A DNA stretch of 64,000 nucleotides from Mytilus galloprovincialis (GCF_965363235.1 NC_134846.1:90328571-90392570); one strand, 5' to 3'. Counted from the first letter of the stretch, positions 49,034-59,562 are shown. Numbers and translations are program-made. The notes: generated by a model not told the origin, from the letters alone.

Positions 49034-49145
49034 ATACCCAATGATGACGTCAGAGGGTATCCTCACTGGGTATCCTCTTGGGTATCCTCTCCCATAAGGT
49101 TTACATTATACATTTTGAGCCACACTGCTCAGTTCCCCTACTACG

Positions 49146-49461
49146 ATCGGTTTAAGGACATCATTCGTAAATATAGCTCAACATGCAGACTTCTTATACG
49201 TTCAGGTAATTCACATCCAATTTTTTATGGAAATATTCTTTATAAAGCACAAAGGTGTCAGTATTCACCTCAAAAACTAACAAAACCTTTGCATAGACTT
49301 ATTAAGAAGGGATATAGTTACGATACTGTTGTCAGGTCATTAAAGATTGCATATTTTGGCGTTAATATTGATTCACTTATAGGGTCTTTGCATCGAAACA
49401 CATTTATTCAAAAACCAGTTGTTGGCATGACACGGGTTATGTTCTTCTCATATATGTTATG
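49146..49461 (+). pseudogene. Penelope-like reverse transcriptase (PLE-1), C-terminal part
   Basis: Directly after the second ATCGGT, the frame FKDIIRKYSSTCRLLIRSG continues the RT frame broken at 45036. Removing the element and one duplication keeps the phase. It ends ...MFFSYML and a stop. No GIY-YIG domain follows, unlike PLE-2, so this may be an endonuclease-lacking type or a truncated one. Confidence 0.8.
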
Positions 49462-50030
49462 ATGGTATGATACTAAACCCCTAACGGGAAGGATTGTGCC
49501 TGATGTTCATATGATGAAATCATAATCTTTCAGTCAGTTTAATTGAAGTCTGGAGCTGGCATGTCAGTTAACTGCTAGTAGTTTCTTGTTATTTATGTAT
49601 TATTGTCATTTTGTTTATTTTCTTTGGTTACATCTTCTGACATCAGACTCGGACTTCTCTTGAACTGAATTTTAGTGTGCGTATTGTTATGCGTTTACTT
49701 TTCTACATTGGCTAGAGGTATAGGGGGAGGGTTGAGATCTCACAAACATGTTTAACCCCGCCGCATTTTTGCGCCTGTCCCAAGTCAGGAGCCTCTGGCC
49801 TTTGTTAGTCTTGTATTATTTTAATTTTAGTATCTTGTGTGCAATTTGGAAATTGGTATGGCGTTCATTATCACTGAACAAGTATATATTTGTTTAGGGG
49901 CCAACTGAAGGACGCCTCCGGGTGCGGGAATTTCTCGCTACATTGAAGACCTGTTGGTGACCTTCTGCTGTTGTTTTTTCTATGGTCGGCTTGTTGTCTC
50001 TTTGTCCCCATTTCCATTCTTTCAAACACG
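49462..50030 (+). repeat. R2 repeat, most complete copy; possible PLE-1 3' UTR
   Basis: Follows the PLE-1 stop within about 70 bases: CAGTTTAATTGAAGTCTGGA, TTACATCTTCTGACATCAGA, GGCTAGAGGTATAGGGGGAG, GGGGCCAACTGAAGGACGCC, GTTGTCTCTTTG. It is cut off near 50020 by the R1 array. It supplies the uninterrupted 'empty site' for the R5 insertion at 25950. Confidence 0.82.
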
Positions 50031-53000
50031 TTTAAAAAACTAAGGATTTTCTTATCCCAGGCATAGATGACCTTAGCCGTATTTGGCGCAACTTTTTCTA
50101 ATTTTGGATCCTCAATGCTCTTCAACTTTTTACTTGTTTAGCTTTAAAAGATTTTGATATGAGCGTCACTGATGAGTCTTATGTAGACGAAACGCGCGTC
50201 TGGTATACTAAATTATAATCCTGGTGTCTTTGATAACTTTTTACACCACTGGGTCGATGCCACTGCTGGTGGACGTTTCGTCCCCGAGGGTATCACCAGC
50301 CCAGTAGTCAACACTTCGGTGTTGACATGAATATCAATAATGTGGTCATTTTTATAAATTTCCTGTTTACAAAACATTGATTTTTTTGAAAAGCTAAGGA
50401 TTTTCTTATCCTACGCATAGATTACCTTAGCCGTATTTGGCACAACTTTTTGGAATTTTGGATCCTCAATGCTCTTCAACTTTTGACTTGTTTGGCTTTA
50501 AAAGATTTTGATATGAGCGTCACTGATGAGTCTTATGTAGACGAAACGCGCGTATGGTGTACTAAATTATAATCCTGGTACCTTTGATAACTATTTACAC
50601 CACTGGGTCGATGCCACTGCTGGTGGACGTTTCGTCCCCGAGGATATCACCAGCCCAGTAGTCAACACTTCGGTGTTGACATGAATATCAATAATGTGGT
50701 CATTTTTTAAATTTCCTGTTTACAAAACATTGATTTTTTTGAAAAACTAAGGATTTTCTTATCCCAGGCAAAGATTACCTTAGCCGTATTTGGCACAACT
50801 TTTTGGAATTTTGGATCCTCAATGCTCTTCAACTTTTTACTGGTTTGGCTTTAAAAGATTTTGATATGAGCGTCACTGATGAGTCTTATGTAGACGAAAC
50901 GCGCGTCTTGCGTACTAAATTATAATCTTGGTACCTTTGATAACTATTTACACCACTGGGTCGATGCCATTGCTGGTGGACGTTTCGTCCCCGAGGGTAT
51001 CACCAGCCCAGTAGTCAACACTTCGGTGTTGACATGAATATCAATAATGTGGTCATTTTTATAAATTTCCTGTTTACAAAACATTGATTTTTTTGAAAAG
51101 CTAAGGATTTTCTTATCCCAGGCATAGATTACCTTAGCCGTATTTGGCACAACTTTTTGGAATTTTGGATCCTCAATGCTCTTCAACTTTTTACCTGTTT
51201 GGCTTTAAAAGATTTTGATATGAGCGTCACTGATGAGTCTTATGTAGACGAAACGCGCGTTTGGCGTACTAAATTATAATCCTGGTACCTTTGATAACTA
51301 TTTACACCACTGGGTCGATGCCACAGCTGGTGGACGTTTCGTCCCCGAGGGTATCACCAGCCCAGTAGTCAACACTTCGGTGTTGACATGAATATCAATT
51401 ATGTGGTCATTTTTATAAATTTCCTGTTTACAAAACATTGATTTTTTTGAAAAACTAAGGATTTTCTTATCCCAGGCATAGATTACCTTTGCAGTATTTG
51501 GCACAACTTTTTGGAATTTTGGATCCTCAATGCTCTTCAACTTTTGACTTGTTTGGCTTTAAAAGATTTTGATATGAGCGTCACTGATGAGTCTTATGTA
51601 GACGAAACGCGCGTCTTGCGTACTAAATTATAATCTTGGTCCCTTGGATAACTATTTACACCACTGGGTCGATGCCACTGCTGGTGGACGTTTCGTCCCC
51701 GAGGGTATCACCAGCCCAGTAGTCAACACTTCGGTGTTGACATGAATATCAATAATGTGGTCATTTTTATAAATTTCCTGTTTACAAAACATTGATTTTT
51801 TTGAAAAGCTAAGGATTTTCTTATCCCAGGCATAAATTACCTTAGCCATATTTGGCACAACTTTTTTGGAATTTTGGATCCTCAATGCTCTTCAACTTTT
51901 AACTTAATTGGCTTTAAAAGATTTTGATATGAGCGTCACCGATGAGTCTTATGTAGACGAAACGCGCGTCTTGCGTACTAAATTATAATCTTGGTCCCTT
52001 TGATAACTATTTACACCACTGGGTCGATGCCACAGCTGGTGGACGTTTCGTCCCCGAGGGTATCACCAGCCCAGTAGTCAACACTTCGGTGTTGACATGA
52101 ATATCAATTATGTGGTCATTTTTATAAATTTCCTGTTTACAAAACATTGATTTTTTTGAAAAACTAAGGATTTTCTTATCCCAGGCATAGATTACCTTTG
52201 CAGTATTTGGCACAACTTTTTGGAATTTTGGATCCTCAATGCTCTTCAACTTTTGACTTGTTTGGCTTTAAAAGATTTTGATATGAGCGTCACTGATGAG
52301 TCTTATGTAGACGAAACGCGCGTCTTGCGTACTAAATTATAATCTTGGTCCCTTGGATAACTATTTACACCACTGGGTCGATGCCACTGCTGGTGGACGT
52401 TTCGTCCCCGAGGGTATCACCAGCCCAGTAGTCAACACTTCGGTGTTGACATGAATATCAATAATGTGGTCATTTTTATAAATTTCCTGTTTACAAAACA
52501 TTGATTTTTTTGAAAAGCTAAGGATTTTCTTATCCCAGGCATAGATTACCTTAGCCATATTTGGCACAACTTTTTTGGAATTTTGGATCCTCAATGCTCT
52601 TCAACTTTTAACTTAATTGGCTTTAAAAGATTTTGATATGAGCGTCACCGATGAGTCTTATGTAGACGAAACGCGCGTCTTGCGTACTAAATTATAATCT
52701 TGGTCCCTTTGATAACTATTTACACCACTGGGTCGATGCCACAGCTGGTGGACGTTTCGTCCCCGAGGGTATCACCAGCCCAGTAGTCAACACTTCGGTG
52801 TTGACATGAATATCAATTATGTGGTCATTTTTATAAATTTCCTGTTTACAAAACATTGATTTTTTTGAAAAACTAAGGATTTTCTTATCCCAGGCATAGA
52901 TTACCTTTGCAGTATTTGGCACAACTTTTTGGAATTTTGGATCCTCAATGCTCTTCAACTTTTGACTTGTTTGGCTTTAAAAGATTTTGATATGAGCGTC

Positions 53001-55185
53001 ACTGATGAGTCTTATGTAGACGAAACGCGCGTCTTGCGTACTAAATTATAATCTTGGTCCCTTGGATAACTATTTACACCACTGGGTCGATGCCACTGCT
53101 GGTGGACGTTTCGTCCCCGAGGGTATCACCAGCCCAGTAGTCAACACTTCGGTGTTGACATGAATATCAATAATGTGGTCATTTTTATAAATTTCCTGTT
53201 TACAAAACATTGATTTTTTTGAAAAGCTAAGGATTTTCTTATCCCAGGCATAGATTACCTTAGCCATATTTGGCACAACTTTTTTGGAATTTTGGATCCT
53301 CAATGCTCTTCAACTTTTAACTTAATTGGCTTTAAAAGATTTTGATATGAGCGTCACCGATGAGTCTTATGTAGACGAAACGCGCGTCTTGCGTACTAAA
53401 TTATAATCTTGGTCCCTTTGATAACTATTTACACCACTGGGTCGATGCCACAGCTGGTGGACGTTTCGTCCCCGAGGGTATCACCAGCCCAGTAGTCAAC
53501 ACTTCGGTGTTGACATGAATATCAATTATGTGGTCATTTTTATAAATTTCCTGTTTACAAAACATTGATTTTTTTGAAAAACTAAGGATTTTCTTATCCC
53601 AGGCATAGATTACCTTTGCAGTATTTGGCACAACTTTTTGGAATTTTGGATCCTCAATGCTCTTCAACTTTTGACTTGTTTGGCTTTAAAAGATTTTGAT
53701 ATGAGCGTCACTGATGAGTCTTATGTAGACGAAACGCGCGTCTTGCGTACTAAATTATAATCTTGGTCCCTTGGATAACTATTTACACCACTGGGTCGAT
53801 GCCACTGCTGGTGGACGTTTCGTCCCCGAGGGTATCACCAGCCCAGTAGTCAACACTTCGGTGTTGACATGAATATCAATAATGTGGTCATTTTTATAAA
53901 TTTCCTGTTTACAAAACATTGATTTTTTTGAAAAGCTAAGGATTTTCTTATCCCAGGCATAGATTACCTTAGCCATATTTGGCACAACTTTTTTGGAATT
54001 TTGGATCCTCAATGCTCTTCAACTTTTAACTTAATTGGCTTTAAAAGATTTTGATATGAGCGTCACCGATGAGTCTTATGTAGACGAAACGCGCGTCTGG
54101 CGTACTAAATTATAATCCTGGTACCTTTGATAACTATTTACACCACTAGGTCGATGCCACTGCTGGTGGACGTTTCGGCTCCGAGGGTATCACCAGCCCA
54201 GTAGTCAACACTTCGGTGTTGACATGAATATCAATTATGTGGTAATTTTTATAAATTACCTGTTTACAAAATATTGATTTTTTTGAAAAACTAAGTATTT
54301 TCTTATATCAGGCATAGATGACCTTAGCCGTATTTGGCACAACTCTGGAATTTTGGATCCTCAATGCTCTTCAACTTTTTACTTGTTTGGCTTTAAAAGA
54401 TTTTGATATGAGCGTCACTGATGAGTCTTATGTAGACGAAACGCGCGTCTGGTGTACTAAATTATAATCCTGGTACCTTTGATAATTATTCACACCACTG
54501 GGTCGATGCCACTGCTGGTGGACGTTTCGTCCCCGAGGATATCACCAGCCCAGCAGTCAACACTTCGGTGTTGACATGAATATCAATAATGTGGTCATTT
54601 TTAAAAATTTCCTGTTTACAAAACATTGATTTTTTTGAAAAACTAAGGATTTTCTTATCCCAGGCATAGATTACCTTAGCCGTGTTTGGCACAACTTTTT
54701 GGAATTTTGGATCCTCAATGCTCTTCAACTTTTGACTTGTTTGGCTTTAAAAGATTTTGATATGAGCGTCACTGATGAGTCTTATGTCGACGAAACGCGC
54801 GTCTGGCGTACTAAATTATAATCCTGGTACCTTTGATAACTATTTACACCACTGGGTCGATGCCACTGCTGGTGGACGTTTCGTCCCCGAGGAGTAGTCA
54901 ACACTTCGGTGTTGACATAAATATCAATAATGTGGTCATTTTCATAAATTTCCTGTTTACAAAACATTGATGTTTTGAAAAGCTAAGGATTTTCTTATCC
55001 CAGGCATAGATTACCTTAGCCGTATTTGGCACAACTTTTTGGAATTTTGGATCCTCAATGCTCTACATCTTTTTACTTGTTGGGCTTTAAAAGATTTTGA
55101 TATGAGCGTCACTGATGAGTCTTATGTAGACGAAACGCGCGTCTGGCGTACTAAATTATAATCCTGGTACCTTTGATAACTGATT
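50030..55185 (-). repeat. R1 satellite-like array, about 14 units of 354-355 bp
   Basis: Each unit contains GTCGATGCCACTGCTGGTGG, AACACTTCGGTGTTGACATG, TTGGCACAACTTTTTGGAAT and TATGTAGACGAAACGCGCGT. The phrase CACCACTGGGTCGATGCCA recurs at about 50245, 50598, 50952, 51306, 51660, 52015, 52369, 52724, 53078, 53433, 53787, 54141, 54494 and 54848. Units at the edges are more diverged than those in the centre. The minus strand of most units has an 80-codon frame ([20 protein letters not shown]...). No transposase. Confidence 0.93.
51298..54012 (-). repeat. 709-bp dimeric higher-order repeat inside the R1 array
   Basis: Two unit types alternate. A has CACAGCTGG, TCAATTATGTGG and CCTTTGCAGTATTTGG. 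B has CACTGCTGG, TCAATAATGTGG, CCTTAGCCATATTTGG, TTAACTTAATTGG and one extra T that shifts the frame. A starts at 51298, 52007, 52716 and 53425 (709 apart each); B at 51652, 52361, 53070 and 53779 (709 apart). Dimers are almost identical. Confidence 0.93.
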
Positions 55186-55237
55186 ATGTCATTTTAACAA
55201 ACATTCATTTTTACAGCTCTCACTGCACAAAAGTTAT

Positions 55238-55824
55238 TGAAAGGTGTAGGTCCGGTAAGGACCGATTTTGGCCTCAAATTTCAGGTTCATCTGACAAAAG
55301 ATTTTGACCACTTTTTAAACACTTAAGTGTCTTTTTCATTTGATTCAATTAGTTTATGTGAAAGATTTTAATTGATTTAATCATTAAAAACGATCCGATT
55401 CAAGCTCAAATATGAAAAATCTACCAAATATGCCGAAAATGTCACTTTTCAATTGGTTTTTTTCAAAAATGAAAGTGGCCGCATCCGTGTTCATCCTCAA
55501 CCTTTATATGTGTTATGTATTATCATCAAATACAACTTACACTTCAATATTAAGGATGAAGACGAATGCGGCCACTTCCGTTTTACACGGAAACCGTCTA
55601 AAATTTAACTAAAATGCTAGAATTGTGAGGATTTCAGTAATGTAGCATGACTTAATGGTGCTAGTACCCGATATATGTGCATTGTATTGTCAAAAACAGT
55701 CCATACTTATGTAGCAGAAGCATTCTTCTGTCCAATAAATAACTGAAAGTTTATATTTCAACAATTTTGTAAAACTGCTATATTTTGGGGCCAAAAAAGG
55801 GTCTTATTGGACCTACTCCTTTCA
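55238..55824. mobile_element. MITE (587 bp) with nested palindrome
   Basis: TIRs of about 35 bases: TGAAAGGTGTAGGTCCGGTA on the left and, inverted, TGAAAGGAGTAGGTCCAATA on the right, both leading to TTTGGCC. An inner inverted repeat pairs GTGGCCGCATCCGTGTTCAT (about 55474) with its complement ending GAATGCGGCCAC (about 55577). No transposase ORF; the target duplication is not clear. Confidence 0.82.
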
Positions 55825-55825
55825 G

Positions 55826-56037
55826 TTTGGTTATTGCAATGTTGACATTTCATAAGACAAATAAGCATAGCGATATCACAAATCACAGATTTTTATCTTA
55901 ACTTGACAGTAGAAACATAGATTGGTACTTACTTCATATCAAATTTAAAGAAAATATATAATCTACATGTTACATACTCGAAAATCAAACCTGCATCCCG
56001 GTCTTTTATGGTACATTTGTAATTATATCTGTTTCAG
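55826..56037 (+). other. Upstream intron of ELH-like gene
   Basis: Ends with a good polypyrimidine/acceptor (ATATCTGTTTCAG, AG at 56036-56037). The 5' UTR exon(s) must lie further left and were not identified. Confidence 0.5.
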
Positions 56038-56490
56038 ATTTTTATACAGACAACAAGTTAGAATGAGAAGCTGTAAAGTATATTTAGGGACCATTCTTTT
56101 TATTTGCTGTACAATTTTTAGATGTAGAGGATTAGCTTTTGTAAATGTAAGAGAATCCCAGGCGATCATTGTTACTTCTCATCTAGCTAACATCCTATCT
56201 CGCGATCGCAGGCTCGCTTCCTCAATAATCACAAAAAAGTTACCAAACAAACTACTGGAAGAAGGAGACAGAATTCACAGCAACAAAACAAAACGCAAGA
56301 ATAGACTATCAGTTAATGGTGCCATAGACTCTTTGTCGGTAATGTTGAATTCACAACAAAATAAAAAAGATCATGACAAAACAGAAAATGATCAAAGGAA
56401 GATGAAGGAGCTTGGAAAATGATTTGCACGAGTTGAGAGTCGACTTTAAGTCCAGGAACATGAATAAAATACTTGAAAACTATTAGTTTT
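56038..56490 (+). CDS. Egg-laying-hormone-like (CRF/DH44 superfamily) prepropeptide, terminal exon
   Basis: Coding 56063-56422, 119 residues, all in one exon after the acceptor at 56037. Start: the first ATG past the acceptor, followed by a signal peptide (KVYLGTILFICCTIF, probable cut after Cys21-Gly23). Dibasic or polybasic sites are at Arg49-Arg50, Lys58-Lys59 and KTKRKNR (75-81). The last 38 residues begin LSVNGAIDSLSVMLNSQQ and end KMKELGK: a 36-residue peptide plus Gly-Lys for C-terminal amidation. Length, N-terminal (I/L)S(I/V)N, a Met-Leu at positions 13-14, a basic amphipathic helix and the Gly-Lys end match molluscan ELH/caudodorsal-cell hormones, secreted neurohormones that trigger egg laying. 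AATAAA follows 40 bases after the stop. Family assignment is by eye; function is inferred. Confidence 0.72.
56463..56468 (+). promoter_or_regulatory. Polyadenylation signal of ELH-like gene
   Basis: AATAAA 40 bases after the stop codon, giving a very short 3' UTR. Confidence 0.65.
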
Positions 56491-56869
56491 CTTATAACTA
56501 AAAATAATTGTATGATTTTTTGTTTATTCATTCCTTTTACAACAATCACTTTCCTTAGTATTACCTATAGGTCTCTGTGAATGCATTTGCGATACATCCG
56601 TATTCACAAAAATGATAAAGGGAGGTATATGTACATGCATGTGGTACAAACATGCAAAGGGATCACTATCCAACATACACCCATTAACATGGATATAAAC
56701 TAAGTTCTTCAGTTCACCACAAACTATAGTCTGAATATCTTTTCTTATTTGCCAGTTGTTTCATACACTTTTTGCAAAATCTCAATGCCGTAATAACACC
56801 CCGTTTTATAAAATTTAGACAATTTAAGAACTATGATATCGCTATTCAAGTCTCACAAAGAGATTACGA

Positions 56870-57135
56870 AGTCAAACCAAGATATCAAAGATGTGGTATG
56901 ATATGTCAATGTGACAAGTCTCCACCAAAAGTTCAAATGACGAGGATGTTTATAGGAGTAACATACAATTCAGAAAAGAAATGAGGAATGTGTTAAAGAG
57001 ACAACAACCCGACCAAAGAGCAGCAGCAAACAGCCGAAGGCCCCCAATAGGTCTTCAACACACCGAGAAAATCATGCACCCGGAGGCGTGCTTCAGCTGG
57101 CCCCTTAACAAGAATGTGCACTAGTTCAGGGATAA
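56870..57135 (-). repeat. R3 tail then R2 3' part, both inverted
   Basis: AGATGTGGTATGATATGTCA is the R3 tail inverted. AGAGACAACAACCCGACCAA through CCCGGAGGCGTGCTTCAGCT and GGCCCCTTAACA is R2 inverted. Confidence 0.8.
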
Positions 57136-57189
57136 TGGACGTCAACTACTACAACTGCTAAACTCATGTGTATACAACTCGTCTAAACA

Positions 57190-57191
<2 letters not shown>

Positions 57192-57225
<34 letters not shown>
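57192..57225. repeat. (AT)n microsatellite
   Basis: AT run. Short Tyr/Ile frames across it are artefacts. Confidence 0.95.
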
Positions 57226-57228
<3 letters not shown>

Positions 57229-57229
57229 G

Positions 57230-57830
57230 AGTCTAAATTGAAAACTACGTTCAAACCTATGATTGCGTTGGATAAAAACAGCAATATTTATACGTGTGCA
57301 TGTAAAACAAATTTCGTTGTAGAAGGGTCTAAATACAGCACAAACAACATTTTCCAAAAGACCAAAAAAGTGAAAAAGTATATTTAAACAAAACGCATTT
57401 GACTTACAGGTCGACCAACTGATGTTCTTTAACCCTGCTGACTGCCATTGGCGATTGCCAAATAAAATTGATCACAAGATGTAACAAAATGGATCTTAAT
57501 ATAAATTTAATACTAAACAGAAAATATATATATATATAAGTGTCTAAGAATGTAACTTTAACATACTAATGAGTGTTATAAAATTAATTGTTATATTTTA
57601 TATATTATTCACGCAATATTTCGCTAAACAAATTAGCTTCATCGGGCTTGTGCATCTATCTAGGTGAAATCGGCAAATGACAAAAAATATCTTTGTAGCT
57701 TGAGATACACAAAATTCGTGTAAAAGTTTAACATATTGATTGATGGTCTATATAAAACATATTTTTGCCGTTTATTGTACATAACAATTTTAAAATCTAA
57801 ACAAATAGTTGTTTTAGTTAAATAGAATGA
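57230..57830. other. Intergenic, AT-rich
   Basis: No gene recognised. A short AT run near 57525. Confidence 0.5.
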
Positions 57831-57835
57831 AATTC

Positions 57836-58783
57836 ATGATTTATATTCCTTTGGTTTTGGATAGAACTGTTTTTCATCCCTCTCATTAATTCCATCAGGT
57901 TCAAGAGTACGTAGCTGGTGCATACAGAACCTTTCTCTCTATTTTCTCCTTTCGGAGTCCCAATTTTGGTTTACCTCAATTATTTGAAAAGTGATATCAT
58001 CAAAAGTATGTCCAGTTCTTAAGAGGTGTCTCGTAATTGGACAGTTTCTTCCTTTTGTATAGAAGGACCGGTGATTGTTAAGTCTGATGTTGAATTTCGT
58101 TTCTGTTTCACCAACATACTGCAGCTTGCAAGCTCCACAAATAAGAATATAAATACTATTTTCCGTTTTGCAATTAGATGTAACATAGATGTTGTATCGC
58201 TGCTTTGTTACTGTGCTGCTGAAAGAGTGGTCAGTGTTGGCGGCTTTACAGCACTTACACTTGCTTCTACCGCATTGTTTGTAACACCCAAATTTAGAAG
58301 TTTTTGTTTCTTTACTTTTGAAGTCACAACTATGTCTTTGAGATTTTTAGGTCTGCGATAGGCAATAACAGGAGGTGATGGAAAAATTTCTTTTAAGGAA
58401 GAGTCATTTTCGATAAGACGCCAGTGCTTTCGGATAGTAGATGAAATATTTGTCAAATCGTGATGGAAGGTTACAACAAACGGAATTCTATCTGCACGGG
58501 TCGTCTTATCTTTGTATTCCATGAGGCTAGCTCGATCTTTTTCTTGGGCTTTATCAAAAGCGTCTGTGATGTTTTTGGTTTTGTATCCTCTTGATTTCAG
58601 CTGTGTTTTTAGTTGTCCCAAACGATAGTTAAGTTTGGATTCCGAGGAGAAAATTCGCTTTAGTCTGATGGCTTGACTGTAAGGTATACTCCTGGAGCAG
58701 GGTTTCGGGTGACAACTTTTTGGAGAAAGGAACTGGTTGTTGCGGAGACGATTTGAAATGTGCAGTGGAATAAATTGTTTCAT
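57836..58783 (-). pseudogene. Penelope-like element PLE-2: RT C-terminus, Zn linker, GIY-YIG endonuclease
   Basis: From 58783: SRSIPYSQAIRLKRIFS, then RIPFVVTFHHDLTNIS with IRKHWRLI, then FPSPPVIAYRRPKNLKD, the C-terminal RT signature of canonical Penelope-like elements. After a one-base frame change near 58300 the next frame reads CGRSKCKCC (zinc linker), then NSIYILICGACKLQYVGETE, a GIY-YIG nuclease with the LQYVGET motif, then RLNNHRSFY. Near the 3' end the same frame reads LEPDGINERDE after an in-frame TAG. The RT core is missing, so this copy is 5'-truncated or cut by the adjoining BEL element. Confidence 0.85.
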
Positions 58784-58799
58784 ATAAAGTTCGACGATT

Positions 58800-59401
58800 T
58801 GGGATTTGGGAGTTCGACGATAACGTTATACCAATAGCATTATTATATCCATATCATATAACTAACGAATGTTTGCTAATAACTACGTTTTAATCCAATA
58901 TTTACAATATATACAATCATTTCGTATTACAATTTCACAACATTGTTTTCGATGTTAACTTATCGCATGATAAAGACGATCTGATTACGTCTGAACATTA
59001 GACATAAAATTTCATACTTATTTAACCTGATTCCCAGAGAATGATCAAAACAAAGTAATTAAATCAAATAACCACAGCTGCACGTGCAGACGATTTTTAC
59101 TTGAACTCTAAATGACTAGACTGACCTACTGAAGGTGTCATAAATTATAGGAATACCGTTAAGATTAACAATTAACTTTCTACACAGTAATAAATTCTTT
59201 GGAAAATACTGTTATCTTTAACTAATCTTAGCAGACGAAAATGTAGCTCTATTTCAACATAATTATATTGAAAATTAACGATAAAAATAAACTTGCAAAA
59301 TTATAAGTGCAATTAATAATAACCGATTCCTACTCTATGAAAATCCTAACTAAAAACAATCAAACTAAAAAAAAACTAAAACAAATATTGTCTTCAATCC
59401 A
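58800..59401 (-). repeat. Probable 3' LTR of BEL/Pao element
   Basis: Starts TGGATTGAAG directly after the polypurine tract at 59402-59415. AT-rich, no ORF. The right boundary on this strand (expected CA end) is near 58800 but cannot be fixed without the 5' LTR, which is outside the window. Confidence 0.55.
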
Positions 59402-59415
59402 TTCTCCCCCTCTTG
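59402..59415 (-). promoter_or_regulatory. Polypurine tract of BEL/Pao element
   Basis: AAGAGGGGGAGAA on the minus strand, immediately before TG. It is the standard plus-strand primer site of LTR retrotransposons. Confidence 0.72.
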
Positions 59416-59562
59416 ATTGCTCTAAGCCAATCAAACAAAACAAATCATTATACGATATAAAACTGTCTTTGATCTAAGTTCAAATTGTCAAATCTAAAAC
59501 TATGTCAAAATATTTAACTGTCTAAATTGAAATGAAAATATATGTTAACATTTATACTTCAA

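Larger units (their letters stand above)
45037..49145. mobile_element. Polinton/Maverick deletion derivative (4109 bp)
   Basis: Bounded by TIRs of about 1455 bp (45037-46491 and 47691-49145), starting AGTAGTAGGGGAACTGAGCA on the left. The right end differs only in its outermost base (CG instead of AG). It is flanked by a 6-bp direct repeat and contains remnants of four hallmark Polinton functions: chromodomain integrase, protein-primed DNA polymerase B, packaging ATPase and a Zn-finger region. Full-length family members are 15-20 kb, so most of the interior (capsid, protease, N-terminal polymerase) is gone. Every ORF is broken, so it could move only in trans. It is nested in PLE-1 and hence younger. 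Confidence 0.9.
47691..49145. repeat. Polinton right terminal inverted repeat
   Basis: Inverse of 45037-46491. The inner edge is CAAAAGTACAAAGAGGGGAC. Confidence 0.93.

Noticed and set aside
50030..55185. CRISPR-like regular array
   Set aside because: Units are contiguous 355-bp monomers without spacers, in a eukaryotic genome.
50030..55185. Multigene family of 80-residue proteins
   Set aside because: Frames differ only as the DNA repeat does, B units are frameshifted, and no promoter, splice or poly-A context is seen; treated as repeat, with the frame noted as a finding.
55967..56062. Longer N-terminus for the ELH-like ORF from the ATG at 55967
   Set aside because: The extension reads through a strong splice acceptor (CTGTTTCAG) and would bury the signal peptide; the ATG at 56063 fits better.
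57190..57387. Tyr/Ile repeat peptides on both strands
   Set aside because: Translation of an AT microsatellite.
58026..58361. 111-codon plus-strand frame
   Set aside because: Antisense shadow of the PLE-2 RT and GIY-YIG coding region.
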